Source: Nannocystis punicea
GTDB lineage: Bacteria; Myxococcota_A; Polyangia; Nannocystales; Nannocystaceae
NCBI RefSeq assembly: GCF_026965555.1
Contig: NZ_CP114040.1
Location: 8,406,001-8,470,000 of the forward strand
Direction of reading: 5' to 3'
Length of the DNA: 64,000 bases
Of this stretch, positions 54,810 through 63,100 are shown piece by piece. The translations under genes were made by a program, and so were the position numbers. Numbering within the stretch: position 1 is the stretch's first letter; each line of letters begins with the position of its first letter. The notes beneath the pieces were generated by a model. That model was not told the DNA's origin. It saw only the letters and a program-made list of their open reading frames with translations, and searched no databases.

Positions 54810-55745
54810 CTACGACCGCCGCACGCCTTCGCGCCGCTTCGCCGGGCCGACGCGCTTCGAGGTCGCGCTCATCAGCTCGGCCATGAAGGCGAGGAAGACG
54901 CGCACCTTCGGGAGCTGCGCCTTCTCCTTCGCATAGAGGGCGGCGACCGGCACCTCTTGCTGGTGCTCGGCTCGCAGGACCGCTTCGAACGTGCCGCGAG
55001 CGAGGTCGTCGCGCACGACGTGCTCGAAGACTTGAACGATGCCCTGGCTCGCGCGTGCCGCCTCGAGGATGGCTCCGATGCCGTTCGAGTAGAACCGCCC
55101 CGTCGGCGCGAGCGCGAGATCGCCGTCATCGTGCCGGAGCTTCCACGGAAGGGGCATCGAGCCGACGAGAAAGCCGAGAGTGTCATGCCGGCGGAGGTCT
55201 TCGACGGAGGTCGGCCGACCGCGGCGCGCGAAGTAAGCCGGTGTGCCGACGATCACCAGCGACATCGTGCCCAGGTGTTTGTGCATGAGCTCGCTCTCGC
55301 GCAGCTTCGCCATTCTCAAGACGACGTCGATCCCTTCGGCGATGGGGTCGACGATATGATCGCGGAGGCTTAGATCGACGGAGAGCTCGGGATATGCCGC
55401 GAGGAAGCGCCCGATCGCCGGGCCGAGCACGTAGCTCCCGAACATGGAGGGGGCATCGACGCGGAGCCTCCCGCGGGGTGCGCTTCGCGTGCTGGCGACG
55501 GCCCTGTCGGCGTCCTCGAGTTCACGGAGGATACGGGTGCAGCGCTCGTAGTAGACGGCCCCGTCGGCGGTGAGCCCGACGCTGCGGGTGGTCCGCTCCA
55601 ACAGTCGAACGCCGAGGCGCCCCTCGAGCCGCGCGATCGCACGGCTGACGCCGGACGCGGTGAGGCCCATCGCTCGGGCGGCGAGCGTGAAACTCCGCTT
55701 CTCGACCACGCGGACGAACACGCCGATCTCGCTGAACGGATCCAT
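54810..55745 (-). CDS. LysR-family transcriptional regulator
   Basis: 311 residues from ATG 55745, with GGGAG 9 bases upstream. The N-terminal winged helix is classic (FVRVVEKRSFTLAARAMGLT, ASGVSRAIARLEGRLGVRLL, ERTTRSVGLTADGAVYYERC). The substrate-binding domain follows (GRLRVDAPSMFGSYVLGPAI, DPIAEGIDVVLRM). It matches the group of LysR regulators that control adjacent divergent oxidoreductases. The divergent SDR gene starts 94 bases away and is the likely target. Confidence 0.95.
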   Translation of the reverse strand: MDPFSEIGVFVRVVEKRSFTLAARAMGLTASGVSRAIARLEGRLGVRLLERTTRSVGLTADGAVYYERCTRILRELEDADRAVASTRSAPRGRLRVDAPSMFGSYVLGPAIGRFLAAYPELSVDLSLRDHIVDPIAEGIDVVLRMAKLRESELMHKHLGTMSLVIVGTPAYFARRGRPTSVEDLRRHDTLGFLVGSMPLPWKLRHDDGDLALAPTGRFYSNGIGAILEAARASQGIVQVFEHVVRDDLARGTFEAVLRAEHQQEVPVAALYAKEKAQLPKVRVFLAFMAELMSATSKRVGPAKRREGVRRS

Positions 55746-55764
55746 CGAGCGAGTCTCCCTCAAT

Positions 55765-55783
55765 TGTTGACCGGCAAGCAACA
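55765..55783. promoter_or_regulatory. inverted repeat TGTTG-N9-CAACA, candidate LysR box
   Basis: TGTTG (55765-55769) and CAACA (55779-55783) are perfect inverted arms, 9 bases apart, centred in the 94-base gap between the LysR and SDR starts. It contains a T-N11-A core of the LysR-box type. Position and symmetry fit a site for autoregulation and SDR control. Confidence 0.5.
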
Positions 55784-55839
55784 GAGTCGTGCGCCGATCG
55801 GCCTTGGTCGTCACGTCGCAGCGTCCTAGAACTCCACGC

Positions 55840-56610
55840 ATGAACGACAAGGTCCCTGGAAGCGACAGCACCCCTCCGGCTCGAGTGACGACGCGCGTCG
55901 CGCTCGTCACCGGCGCGAACAAGGGCATCGGGCTCGAGATCGCCCGACAGCTCGCGCGAGCCGGCGTCTTCGTCATCATCGGTGCTCGCGATCCCGGACG
56001 GGCGAGCGCGGCGGTCGACGGTCTGGCGCAGCAGGGACTGGCAGCACAAGCGGTCCGGATCGACCTCGAGGACGAGGCGAGCATCGCGGCCGCCGCCGAA
56101 TCGATCGCCGCCGAGCACGGTCGGCTCGACATTCTCGTCAATAACGCCGGTATCATCGACTCCGAGGACGGTCCGCCCAGCGCCGCGTCGCTCGCGGCCG
56201 TTCGCAAGATCATGAATACGAACTTCGTCGGCACCCTGGCGGTGACGCAGGCGATGCTTCCGCTGCTGCGCCAGTCGCCGGCCGCACGGATCGTCAATTT
56301 GTCCAGCTCCCTCGGTTCGCTCACGCTGAACGGCGATCGGACGTCGCCCTATTATTCAGCGCGACTGATCGGCTACAACGCTTCCAAGGCGGCCCTCAAC
56401 ATGCTCACCGTCCAGCTGGGCGAAGAGCTGCGCGATACGCCAATCGTCGTGACCTCGGTGAGTCCGGGATACGTGAAGACGGAATTGACCGGGCACAAGG
56501 GTTTCCTGACCGCCGAGGAGGGCGCGAGACTGCCGGTCGAGCATGCGCTGCTCGGCCCCGATGCCGTCTCCGGCCGGTTCGTGGAAGCGAGCGGTGAGAC
56601 TCCCTGGTGA
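55840..56610 (+). CDS. short-chain dehydrogenase/reductase
   Basis: 256 residues from ATG 55840. The TGxxxGxG motif appears as ALVTGANKGIGLEIARQL, with NNAG as DILVNNAGIID. The catalytic residues are Ser in IVNLSSSLGSLTL and Tyr-x3-Lys in GYNASKAALNMLTVQL. After the active site, VSPGYVKTELTGHKGF matches plant/bacterial carbonyl reductase-like SDRs. NADPH use is suggested by the ARD after strand 2. The substrate is an unknown carbonyl compound. Likely controlled by the divergent LysR regulator. Confidence 0.95.
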   Translation: MNDKVPGSDSTPPARVTTRVALVTGANKGIGLEIARQLARAGVFVIIGARDPGRASAAVDGLAQQGLAAQAVRIDLEDEASIAAAAESIAAEHGRLDILVNNAGIIDSEDGPPSAASLAAVRKIMNTNFVGTLAVTQAMLPLLRQSPAARIVNLSSSLGSLTLNGDRTSPYYSARLIGYNASKAALNMLTVQLGEELRDTPIVVTSVSPGYVKTELTGHKGFLTAEEGARLPVEHALLGPDAVSGRFVEASGETPW

Positions 56611-56771
56611 GCGCCGACTCCCAGCCGCGAGTCTGCGTCTAGCTCGACTTGCGCCGCTTCGGCGCCCAGGGCGGGCTCCAAGAGAATGGTCGAAGCGCGC
56701 GAGCGTTCGCGCCTGACGATCGGCTCGGTGCTTCGCGTCGTCGAGGCGCGGCTTCTCCCCCGCGACCGCGA

Positions 56772-58151
56772 TCAGGGCATATCGCAGCTGCCGTTGGAGC
56801 AGATGAACGAGATGTTATTGTAGTACCAGCCGTAGCGGTTCCACGGGGCGGAGTCGTCGTTGATCAGCACGTCCTCCGGCAGGTCCTGGTAGTTGGTGTT
56901 CTCCTCGGACGCGCCGAAGCCGAGGTCGGAGTCGGTGACGGTCAGGCCGCCGAGGCAGTTGAGGCCGCAGTCGTCGATGAAGATCCCGCCGCCCCCTTCG
57001 TACTGGCCGGAGCCCGTGGCGTGGTTCTTCTTGATCACCGTGTTCGCGATGTCGCAGACGTCCGGGCCGGTGCACCCATAGGAGAGCGCGAGCGCCCCGC
57101 CGGTCGGGGCCGTGTTCTCGACGAAGGTCGAATCGGTGATGTGAACGCGCCCGTAGCTGGCGATCGCCCCGCCCTCGCCGGTCGCGGTGTTGTTCTCGAA
57201 GACGGAGCTCTCGACGTAGATGTCCGGGTTCTTGCCGCCGTTGTTCGACCCCGACACGTGGATCGCGGCGCCGTACGCGGCGCTGTTCTCGAAGAAGCGG
57301 CAGTCGCGGACGGTCAGGCTCTCCTGCACGCCGTAGGTGTCGTTCATGCTGATCGCGCCGCTGGTGGGGATGTTCCAGCCGTTCGGGACCTTGGCGTTGC
57401 AGTTGGTGAAGCCGAAGCCCTCGACCACCGCATCGCCGGCGCCGAGGTTGAAGTGGAACCCGCCGCCGTCGATGATCGTCTTGTCCGCGCCGGCGCCGCG
57501 GAGGGTGATGTCGACGGTCACCTCGATCTTGTCGCTGTAGGTGCCGGGGCAGACCTCGATCACCGAGCCGTCGCTGGCGGCGGCGAGGCCCGAGGTGATG
57601 GTCGGGAAGCGCGCGGAGACGTTGGGCGTGACCGTCACGATCACCGGGTTGGCCGGGTCATCGTCGCACTCGGCGACGAAGTCGGGGACGTCGCCGGTGT
57701 CGTCGCCGGTCGTCGTGCCGTCGGTCGTGCCCTCGGTCGTGTCGCCACCGGTCGTGGTCCCGCTCGTGGTTTCCTCGGTCGTGGTCCCCTCGCTGTCGCT
57801 GACGGCGGAGGTGGTGCTCTCGTCGGAGGTGGTGCTCTCGCCGGTGCTCGTCGTCCCGTCGGTGGTCTCGCCGGTGCTCGTGGTGTCGCCGGGATCGGTG
57901 GTGCCCTCGGTGGTCGTCGCGTCGGTCGTCGTCGTGTCCGGGGTCGTCGTCGCGTCGGTCGTCGTCGGCTCGGTGGCCGTCGTCGGCTGCGTGGCCGTCT
58001 CACCGCCGGTCGTCGGCTGCTGATCGGTCGTCGACTCGGTCGTGGTCGGATCGGCGGAGTCGGTCACCGTGGTGCCGCCCTCGCCGCCGCAGGCGACGAG
58101 CGGCAGGGCGACGACGAGGCCGAGGACTGCGGTGTGAATGGAGTGCGTCAT
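56772..58151 (-). CDS. beta-helix lipoprotein with long Thr/Glu/Asp linker
   Basis: 459 residues from ATG 58151 (AGGA 10 bases upstream; ATG 58160 is in frame). Lipobox ALPLVAC (Cys21). A linker of about 130 residues of Thr, Ser, Glu, Asp and Gly follows. From residue 170 a right-handed parallel beta-helix of the pectate-lyase type appears: FPTITSGLAAASDGSVIEVC, PGTYSDKIEVTVDITLRGAG and repeated N-x-A-x-x-G-G-A-I turns (FENNTATGEGGAIASYGRVH, VENTAPTGGALALSYG). Such polymorphic-outer-membrane-type helices bind or cleave polysaccharides; no catalytic triad can be assigned. TGTAA boxes lie about 80-107 bases upstream. Confidence 0.85.
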   Translation of the reverse strand: MTHSIHTAVLGLVVALPLVACGGEGGTTVTDSADPTTTESTTDQQPTTGGETATQPTTATEPTTTDATTTPDTTTTDATTTEGTTDPGDTTSTGETTDGTTSTGESTTSDESTTSAVSDSEGTTTEETTSGTTTGGDTTEGTTDGTTTGDDTGDVPDFVAECDDDPANPVIVTVTPNVSARFPTITSGLAAASDGSVIEVCPGTYSDKIEVTVDITLRGAGADKTIIDGGGFHFNLGAGDAVVEGFGFTNCNAKVPNGWNIPTSGAISMNDTYGVQESLTVRDCRFFENSAAYGAAIHVSGSNNGGKNPDIYVESSVFENNTATGEGGAIASYGRVHITDSTFVENTAPTGGALALSYGCTGPDVCDIANTVIKKNHATGSGQYEGGGGIFIDDCGLNCLGGLTVTDSDLGFGASEENTNYQDLPEDVLINDDSAPWNRYGWYYNNISFICSNGSCDMP

Positions 58152-58229
58152 GAAGTACATGTCCTATCGTTCATGTTGACGCGCCGGCCAGGGCCCGGCG
58201 GGCGTGCTTTGTAGCACGTGCCTGCGGCG

Positions 58230-58257
58230 AAACACAGCGGTTACACGCGCTTTACAC
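58230..58257 (-). promoter_or_regulatory. three 11-bp TGTAA-type units
   Basis: On the minus strand: GTGTAAAGCGC, GTGTAACCGCT, GTGTTTCGCCG, exactly 11 bases apart; the third is degenerate. Same orientation as the beta-helix gene at 58151 and about 80 bases before it. Matches the box upstream of 26498 in spacing and core. Confidence 0.45.
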
Positions 58258-59107
58258 GCCGAAGACGCTCGCGGCTCGCCGGCCTCCGGGGCGCAACCCC
58301 GCTCATGGCCAGCACCGCCCGGACCACGTGCTGTACCGCCGCAGCTCCTCGCGCTCGCCGAGAACTCGTACCGTTCGCGCCACGTCCCCGGCCGACGGAC
58401 GCACGTGCTCGACGTCTCGAGCGCCGAGTTCGAGCCGCTGCAAAGGGCGCCGGAGCTCGCGGAGGGGTCGAATCGCATGAGCCTCGCGGATTCGTCTCTC
58501 GGGCAAGAATCCGCCCCTTGGCGGGCGCGGCATTGCATGCGAGGTGATCGAAGGGATGCGTGAGTCGGGAGTTTGATATGAGAAGACCCGATACCATCTT
58601 TCAACGGCCTGATGAATATGGGACCGACGGCGCGGGCCCGCCCCCGCCGCGCGCCTCCGGCCCGGGCGTCGCCGGAAGCGAGCCCGACCGGAGCACGCCG
58701 CGCGAGCCGAGCCGACTTCACGCCGTCGATGCCCACGCATGCGGCGTGAATCGAGCGAGACGCCGACTCTTGCAATCGATGCGCCTCTCGTCGCCAGGAG
58801 CTCGCCCCTGATCTCGAGCGCGCCGGCCTGGTTGGCGCGCCCCTCACATCCTCCGCGAGACGAGTGACGCCCGGAGCGCCGATCGCGACGGAGACGCGGC
58901 GTCGTCCTCACCTCCGGCACAACGATCGTCTTCACGATCTCTCCGGCGCGTTGTTCGCGCTGGAGGTGGTCCCGAGCCGGTCGACATCTCCTCGCAGGAT
59001 CGCGAGCTCCTCGCGGCGCCGACGACCAGGGACGGCGGCGACGCCACCGCCGCATCATCCACGACGCGCCGTCGTGATGCCTGCTAGACTGCCGCCGGAG
59101 GTACGCG
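58258..59107. other. long gene-free region
   Basis: About 850 bases between divergent genes. Open frames are Arg/Ser/Pro-rich on both strands without codon bias. The only clear element is the strong GGAGG site before 59108. Confidence 0.4.
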
Positions 59108-59809
59108 ATGGAGACGCGAGTCGACGAGGTGGCCGATGGGATCTACCGGCTGAACACGAAGGTGCCCGGGTTCAACTTCAATCAGTACTTGATCGTCGAC
59201 GACGAGCCGCTGCTGTTTCACACCGGGCCGCGCGGGCTGTTCGAGAGCGTGCGCGCGGCGATCGGGCGGGTGATCGCGCTCGACCGGCTGCGCTGGATCG
59301 GCTTCTCGCACGTCGAGGCCGACGAGTGCGGGGCGCTCAACCATCTCCTGTCCGTGGCGCCGCAGGCCTCGCCGCTGTGCAGCAAGGTCGCGGCGCTCGT
59401 CTCGATGGAAGACCTGGCCGATCGCCGCCCGCGCGGGTTGGCCGACGGCGAGACGGTGACCCTCGGCCGGCGCAGCGTGACCTGGCTGGACGCACCCCAC
59501 GTGCCGCACGGTTGGGAGTGCGGCTACCTGTTCGAGCGCGAGACCCGGACCTTGCTGTGCGGCGACCTGTTCACGCAGGGCGGCGGCAGCGACGTCCCCG
59601 TCACCGAGGCCGACATCCTCGGGCCGAGCGAGGCCTTTCGCGCGCAGATGGACTATTTTTCGCACACCCGCCGGCAGGCCGCGATCCTCGAGCGGCTGGC
59701 GGGCACACAGCCGACGACGCTCGCCTGCATGCACGGCAGCGCGTGGCGCGGCGACGGCGGCGCGCTCATCCGAGCGCTCGCTACCACGCTCGAGAGCGAC
59801 GTGCATTGA
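59108..59809 (+). CDS. MBL-fold metallohydrolase (ODP/flavodiiron-type)
   Basis: 233 residues, with GGAGG 6 bases upstream of the ATG. The metal motif is HVEADE (H-x-E-x-D, the diiron ODP type rather than H-x-H-x-D-H), followed by DAPHVPHGWE, LLCGDLFTQGG and LACMHGSAWRGDG. N-terminal strand pattern YRLNTKVPGFNFNQYLIVDD fits the family. No flavodoxin or rubredoxin domain follows, so it is a stand-alone oxygen- or NO-binding diiron domain, or a hydrolase derived from it. Isolated gene. Confidence 0.85.
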   Translation: METRVDEVADGIYRLNTKVPGFNFNQYLIVDDEPLLFHTGPRGLFESVRAAIGRVIALDRLRWIGFSHVEADECGALNHLLSVAPQASPLCSKVAALVSMEDLADRRPRGLADGETVTLGRRSVTWLDAPHVPHGWECGYLFERETRTLLCGDLFTQGGGSDVPVTEADILGPSEAFRAQMDYFSHTRRQAAILERLAGTQPTTLACMHGSAWRGDGGALIRALATTLESDVH

Positions 59810-60021
59810 GCCGGGGGTCCGCGCGTCCGACCGCGATTACGGCGGCCCTCGCGGACTCCGCTGAACCTCGGCCGCAGCCGTCCGGACCACCGCCGCGATT
59901 CGTCGGCCGCTGGGCCGCGCCCCGGCGGGGAGCAGCTCGGTCCACGGCTGCCGCGGCCGCGCCCCGACTGTGATGATTGCCGGCGCGGCCGGTTACCGGC
60001 GCCTCACACCGCGCACTGGCG

Positions 60022-62748
60022 TCAGCCGCACCCGCCGAACTCGTCACCGTTGAGCGTGCCGTCGAGGTCGCGGTCGATGCCGACACGGCGGCCCGAGCCG
60101 GGCGGTACGCACGTGTACGTGAGCTCCTGCAGGAGGAGGGTCGCGCGGGCGCGCAGCTGGGCGTCGGTGAGCGTCGGCTTGCCGTGCTCGTCCTGCAGGA
60201 ACGCAGTGCCGTTCCACAGGTAGCCGCGCATCTCGCCCAAATAATTGCCGTGGGCCACGAGGTCGCATTCGCCCGCGCTCGCGCGGGTCTTCAGGAGCGT
60301 GATGCGGGGGCCGACGGCCGTGGCGTTGGTGGCGGTGAGGGTGACCTGCTGACCGACGATGGGGGCCATGTTGGAGTCGAAGGCGAGCACGAAGGCCTCG
60401 ACCTGGCGGCGCTCGGTCGGGGTGTCGGACTCGAGCCCGCCGGGGTTGAAGACCGGATCCTCGACGAAGCCGATCTGGCTGAGGAAGCCGAACACCGAGT
60501 CCATCGAGCCCTCGTGCGTGTAGCCGAAGCCGCGGATCTGGTCGCCGAGGAACGAGTCGTCCTCCTGCGGGTTGATCGACGGGTCGCGCGGCAGGCCGAA
60601 CTTGCCGATCTTCGTATAGGCGCTGCGCAGGTGCGGGACCTTCATGGTCTGCACGAATTCGGTGCCGACGTACGAGCCGTCGGAGCCGAAGAAGCCCGGG
60701 CGCTCAACGCCGTACTGGGCGTTGCCGGCCGGGTCGAGGACGTGACAGAAGTTGCACGTCATGCCGAGCGTCGCCGGCTTGTTCATGTAGAGCTCGCGGC
60801 CGGCCGCCTGGAAGGCGGTGAGCGAATTGTCGAGGTTGCGGACCGGGTTCGGCGGGTAGGTCAGCTGCAGCGCGAAGTCGGTGAACTTCTGCATGTCGGC
60901 CGCCGGGATCTCCTGCGTCCGGCCCATCACCTCGACGAAGGTCTTGTTGAACTGCTTGAACCCCATCACCTCGTCGAACGAACCCTGGTTCGGCTGCGCG
61001 TTCGGCGGGAAGTTCGGGCTGGTCTTGTCGCCGCGCCAGTGCATCGCGCCGTGGTTGGCCATGCCGCGCAGGCTTTGGGTCGTCATCGGCCCCTTCATCG
61101 GGTGGAAGTCGATCGGGAAGTCGGGCAGGAAGATCGTCTTGAACGGCCCGGGCGCGATCGTCACGTCGCCGTCGGGGTTGCCGAGGTCCCACGCCAGGTG
61201 GTCCACGTCGCCGTACACGTGACAGGTCGCGCAGGCCGAGTCGCCGCGGCCCGAGGTGTAGGTCGCGTCATAAAGGAAGCGGCGCCCCTCGGTCACGCTC
61301 GCCGGCTCGGGGTTGTGCATCGGCAGGTGCTGGACCTCGTCGCCGTCGCTCGTGCTGATGATCGAGACCGCGTTGTCGAAGCGGGTCATCACATACAGAC
61401 GGTCGCGCGACTCGTCGAGCAGCACCGCCGTCGGTCCGCCGCCGCCGACCTGCAGCTGTTCGCTGGGGTCGGGCCAGAAGGCGTCGTCCTCGAGCGCCTG
61501 AGTGTCGTACACGCCGATCTTGTCGGAGCCGAGCGCGGCGACGTAGAGGGTGTTGCCGTCGGCCGAGATCGCCATGCCCTGCGGGAGCGCGAGGCTGAGC
61601 TCCGCGTCCTCGTTCGGCAGCGGCTGGAACGGCGCGTCGTAGTCGAGGTGCGGGTTCAGGTGGTGGGTGGTGACCGTCTGGCTCTGCGGATGGAGGATGC
61701 TGATGTTGTTCTCGGCGAAGTGGCCGTTGACGTTGGACTCGGTGAAGACGCCCGGCCCCGAGAAGCGGACCTCGTTGCGCGCCGAGGTGTTGGCGACGTA
61801 GACCTTCCCGTTCACCGGGTTGACGATCATGTTGTAGAGGATCGCGCCGACGACGGTGTAGAAGCCCGCGGAGCCGCTGATCTGGGCCGGCGTGGCGGCG
61901 TTGGCGTCGATGACGAACACGTCCTTGTCCGGCAGGCTGAACTTGACGTCGTCGTCCCACTGGTCGCCGCGCTCGTCGACCCAGTGCTGGCCGTCGTACT
62001 TGACGATCAGCGGGTTGTTCGGCGCCGGGACGCCCGCGTAGTTCTCCTTCGGCTCCGGCGTGTCGCCGGCGACCAGCACCGAGTCGATGGTGGTCGTGCG
62101 ATTGCCGGAGAAGTGCGCGGCCGCGTACACCTTCGAGCCGTCGGCCGACGTCGCCAGCGCCCGCGGGGTGTCGGCGAACAGGGTGATCACGGTCTTCGGC
62201 GTGCCGCCCATCGCCGCGCCGAGGTTGTTGGCGTCGAACACCCAGACGTCGGCCCGCCCGACGCTCGGCGTCGTCAGCTGCGGGTCGAAGCCGATGTTCT
62301 GTCCGCGGTGCGCAGTCGTGATGAAGGCCCGGCTCTTCGACGGACCGGCGAAGACGATGTCACGCGGCTCGTCGCCGACCAGGAGGGTCCGGGTCACGCG
62401 ATTGGGCGCCGCGGTGCCGACATAGACGACACTGACACTGTCCGACACGTGATTGACGACCCACACCTCGGTGTTGCTGCGGGCCGCCACCGCGACCGGC
62501 TCGACGCCGACCGGGATCGACGTCCGGTGGGACAGGCCCCACCAGGTCACGTCGTAGACCTCGAGCTGGCCGTCCGGCGTGTTGACGGCGAATAACGTCT
62601 TCTTGTCGGGCGAGAGGGCGAGCGGACGGACCTGCCCGCTCTCGAACAGGGTGTACGAAGGCGGGGCCGCCCCCGCCTCCCCCACCGTGCCCATCGCCAC
62701 TCCGAGACCCACCGACCACAAAAATGCGCGCGCGCCTATCGAGAGCAT
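60022..62748 (-). CDS. YVTN beta-propeller / dihaem cytochrome c secreted protein
   Basis: 908 residues from ATG 62748, with GGAGG 6 bases upstream. Sec signal peptide ending near residue 27 (GEAGA-AP). Residues 30-490 repeat YVTN-type strands (RPLALSPDKKTLFAVNTPDG, ADGNTLYVAALGSDKIGVYD, ESRDRLYVMTRFDNAVSIIS), a seven-bladed propeller. Two haem-c motifs follow: CATCH (about 506-510) and CNFCH (about 664-668). The C-terminal portion includes GSMDSVFGFLSQIGFVE and a Ca2+-type loop (DRDLDGTLNGDE). This fused layout suggests a secreted oxidoreductase or electron-transfer protein. A TTGACA -35-like hexamer lies 116-121 bases upstream on the same strand. Confidence 0.88.
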   Translation of the reverse strand: MLSIGARAFLWSVGLGVAMGTVGEAGAAPPSYTLFESGQVRPLALSPDKKTLFAVNTPDGQLEVYDVTWWGLSHRTSIPVGVEPVAVAARSNTEVWVVNHVSDSVSVVYVGTAAPNRVTRTLLVGDEPRDIVFAGPSKSRAFITTAHRGQNIGFDPQLTTPSVGRADVWVFDANNLGAAMGGTPKTVITLFADTPRALATSADGSKVYAAAHFSGNRTTTIDSVLVAGDTPEPKENYAGVPAPNNPLIVKYDGQHWVDERGDQWDDDVKFSLPDKDVFVIDANAATPAQISGSAGFYTVVGAILYNMIVNPVNGKVYVANTSARNEVRFSGPGVFTESNVNGHFAENNISILHPQSQTVTTHHLNPHLDYDAPFQPLPNEDAELSLALPQGMAISADGNTLYVAALGSDKIGVYDTQALEDDAFWPDPSEQLQVGGGGPTAVLLDESRDRLYVMTRFDNAVSIISTSDGDEVQHLPMHNPEPASVTEGRRFLYDATYTSGRGDSACATCHVYGDVDHLAWDLGNPDGDVTIAPGPFKTIFLPDFPIDFHPMKGPMTTQSLRGMANHGAMHWRGDKTSPNFPPNAQPNQGSFDEVMGFKQFNKTFVEVMGRTQEIPAADMQKFTDFALQLTYPPNPVRNLDNSLTAFQAAGRELYMNKPATLGMTCNFCHVLDPAGNAQYGVERPGFFGSDGSYVGTEFVQTMKVPHLRSAYTKIGKFGLPRDPSINPQEDDSFLGDQIRGFGYTHEGSMDSVFGFLSQIGFVEDPVFNPGGLESDTPTERRQVEAFVLAFDSNMAPIVGQQVTLTATNATAVGPRITLLKTRASAGECDLVAHGNYLGEMRGYLWNGTAFLQDEHGKPTLTDAQLRARATLLLQELTYTCVPPGSGRRVGIDRDLDGTLNGDEFGGCG

Positions 62749-63100
62749 CCCCCACCTCCAACTGCGCAGAGCAGAATTGTCAACGATCGCCCCCCCCGGG
62801 TCGACCCCCATTGACGCCTGTCCCGAGGCCCGCGCTCGAGCTCGGCGCCGTCGTATGAGTGTATGTCAACAGGTCAAAGGATCCTAGAGCTACGATTAAT
62901 TAATTCGTCGCCGCCTCGCCGCCTCGCCGCGTCTCCGAGTATCCCACCGCACCCGACCCGCGGCGCGGGGTCCGAAGACCGCGCGCGAAGTCTGTATGTA
63001 CAATCGCCACACCGAGGATCGCGCGTCCTTACAATTGCGAACCCCGCCGAGCGAGGCTGCGGCGGGGCGTCGCGGGCGGGGCGCTCGCAGCGAGCGGGTG
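62749..63100. other. intergenic region upstream of the propeller-cytochrome gene
   Basis: About 350 bases. On the minus strand, TTGACA (62864-62869 on the plus strand reads TGTCAA) is a consensus -35, but no good -10 follows at 16-18 bases. An AT-rich patch near 62890-62907 (GATTAATTAATTC) contrasts with the surroundings. No gene is seen. Confidence 0.4.
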
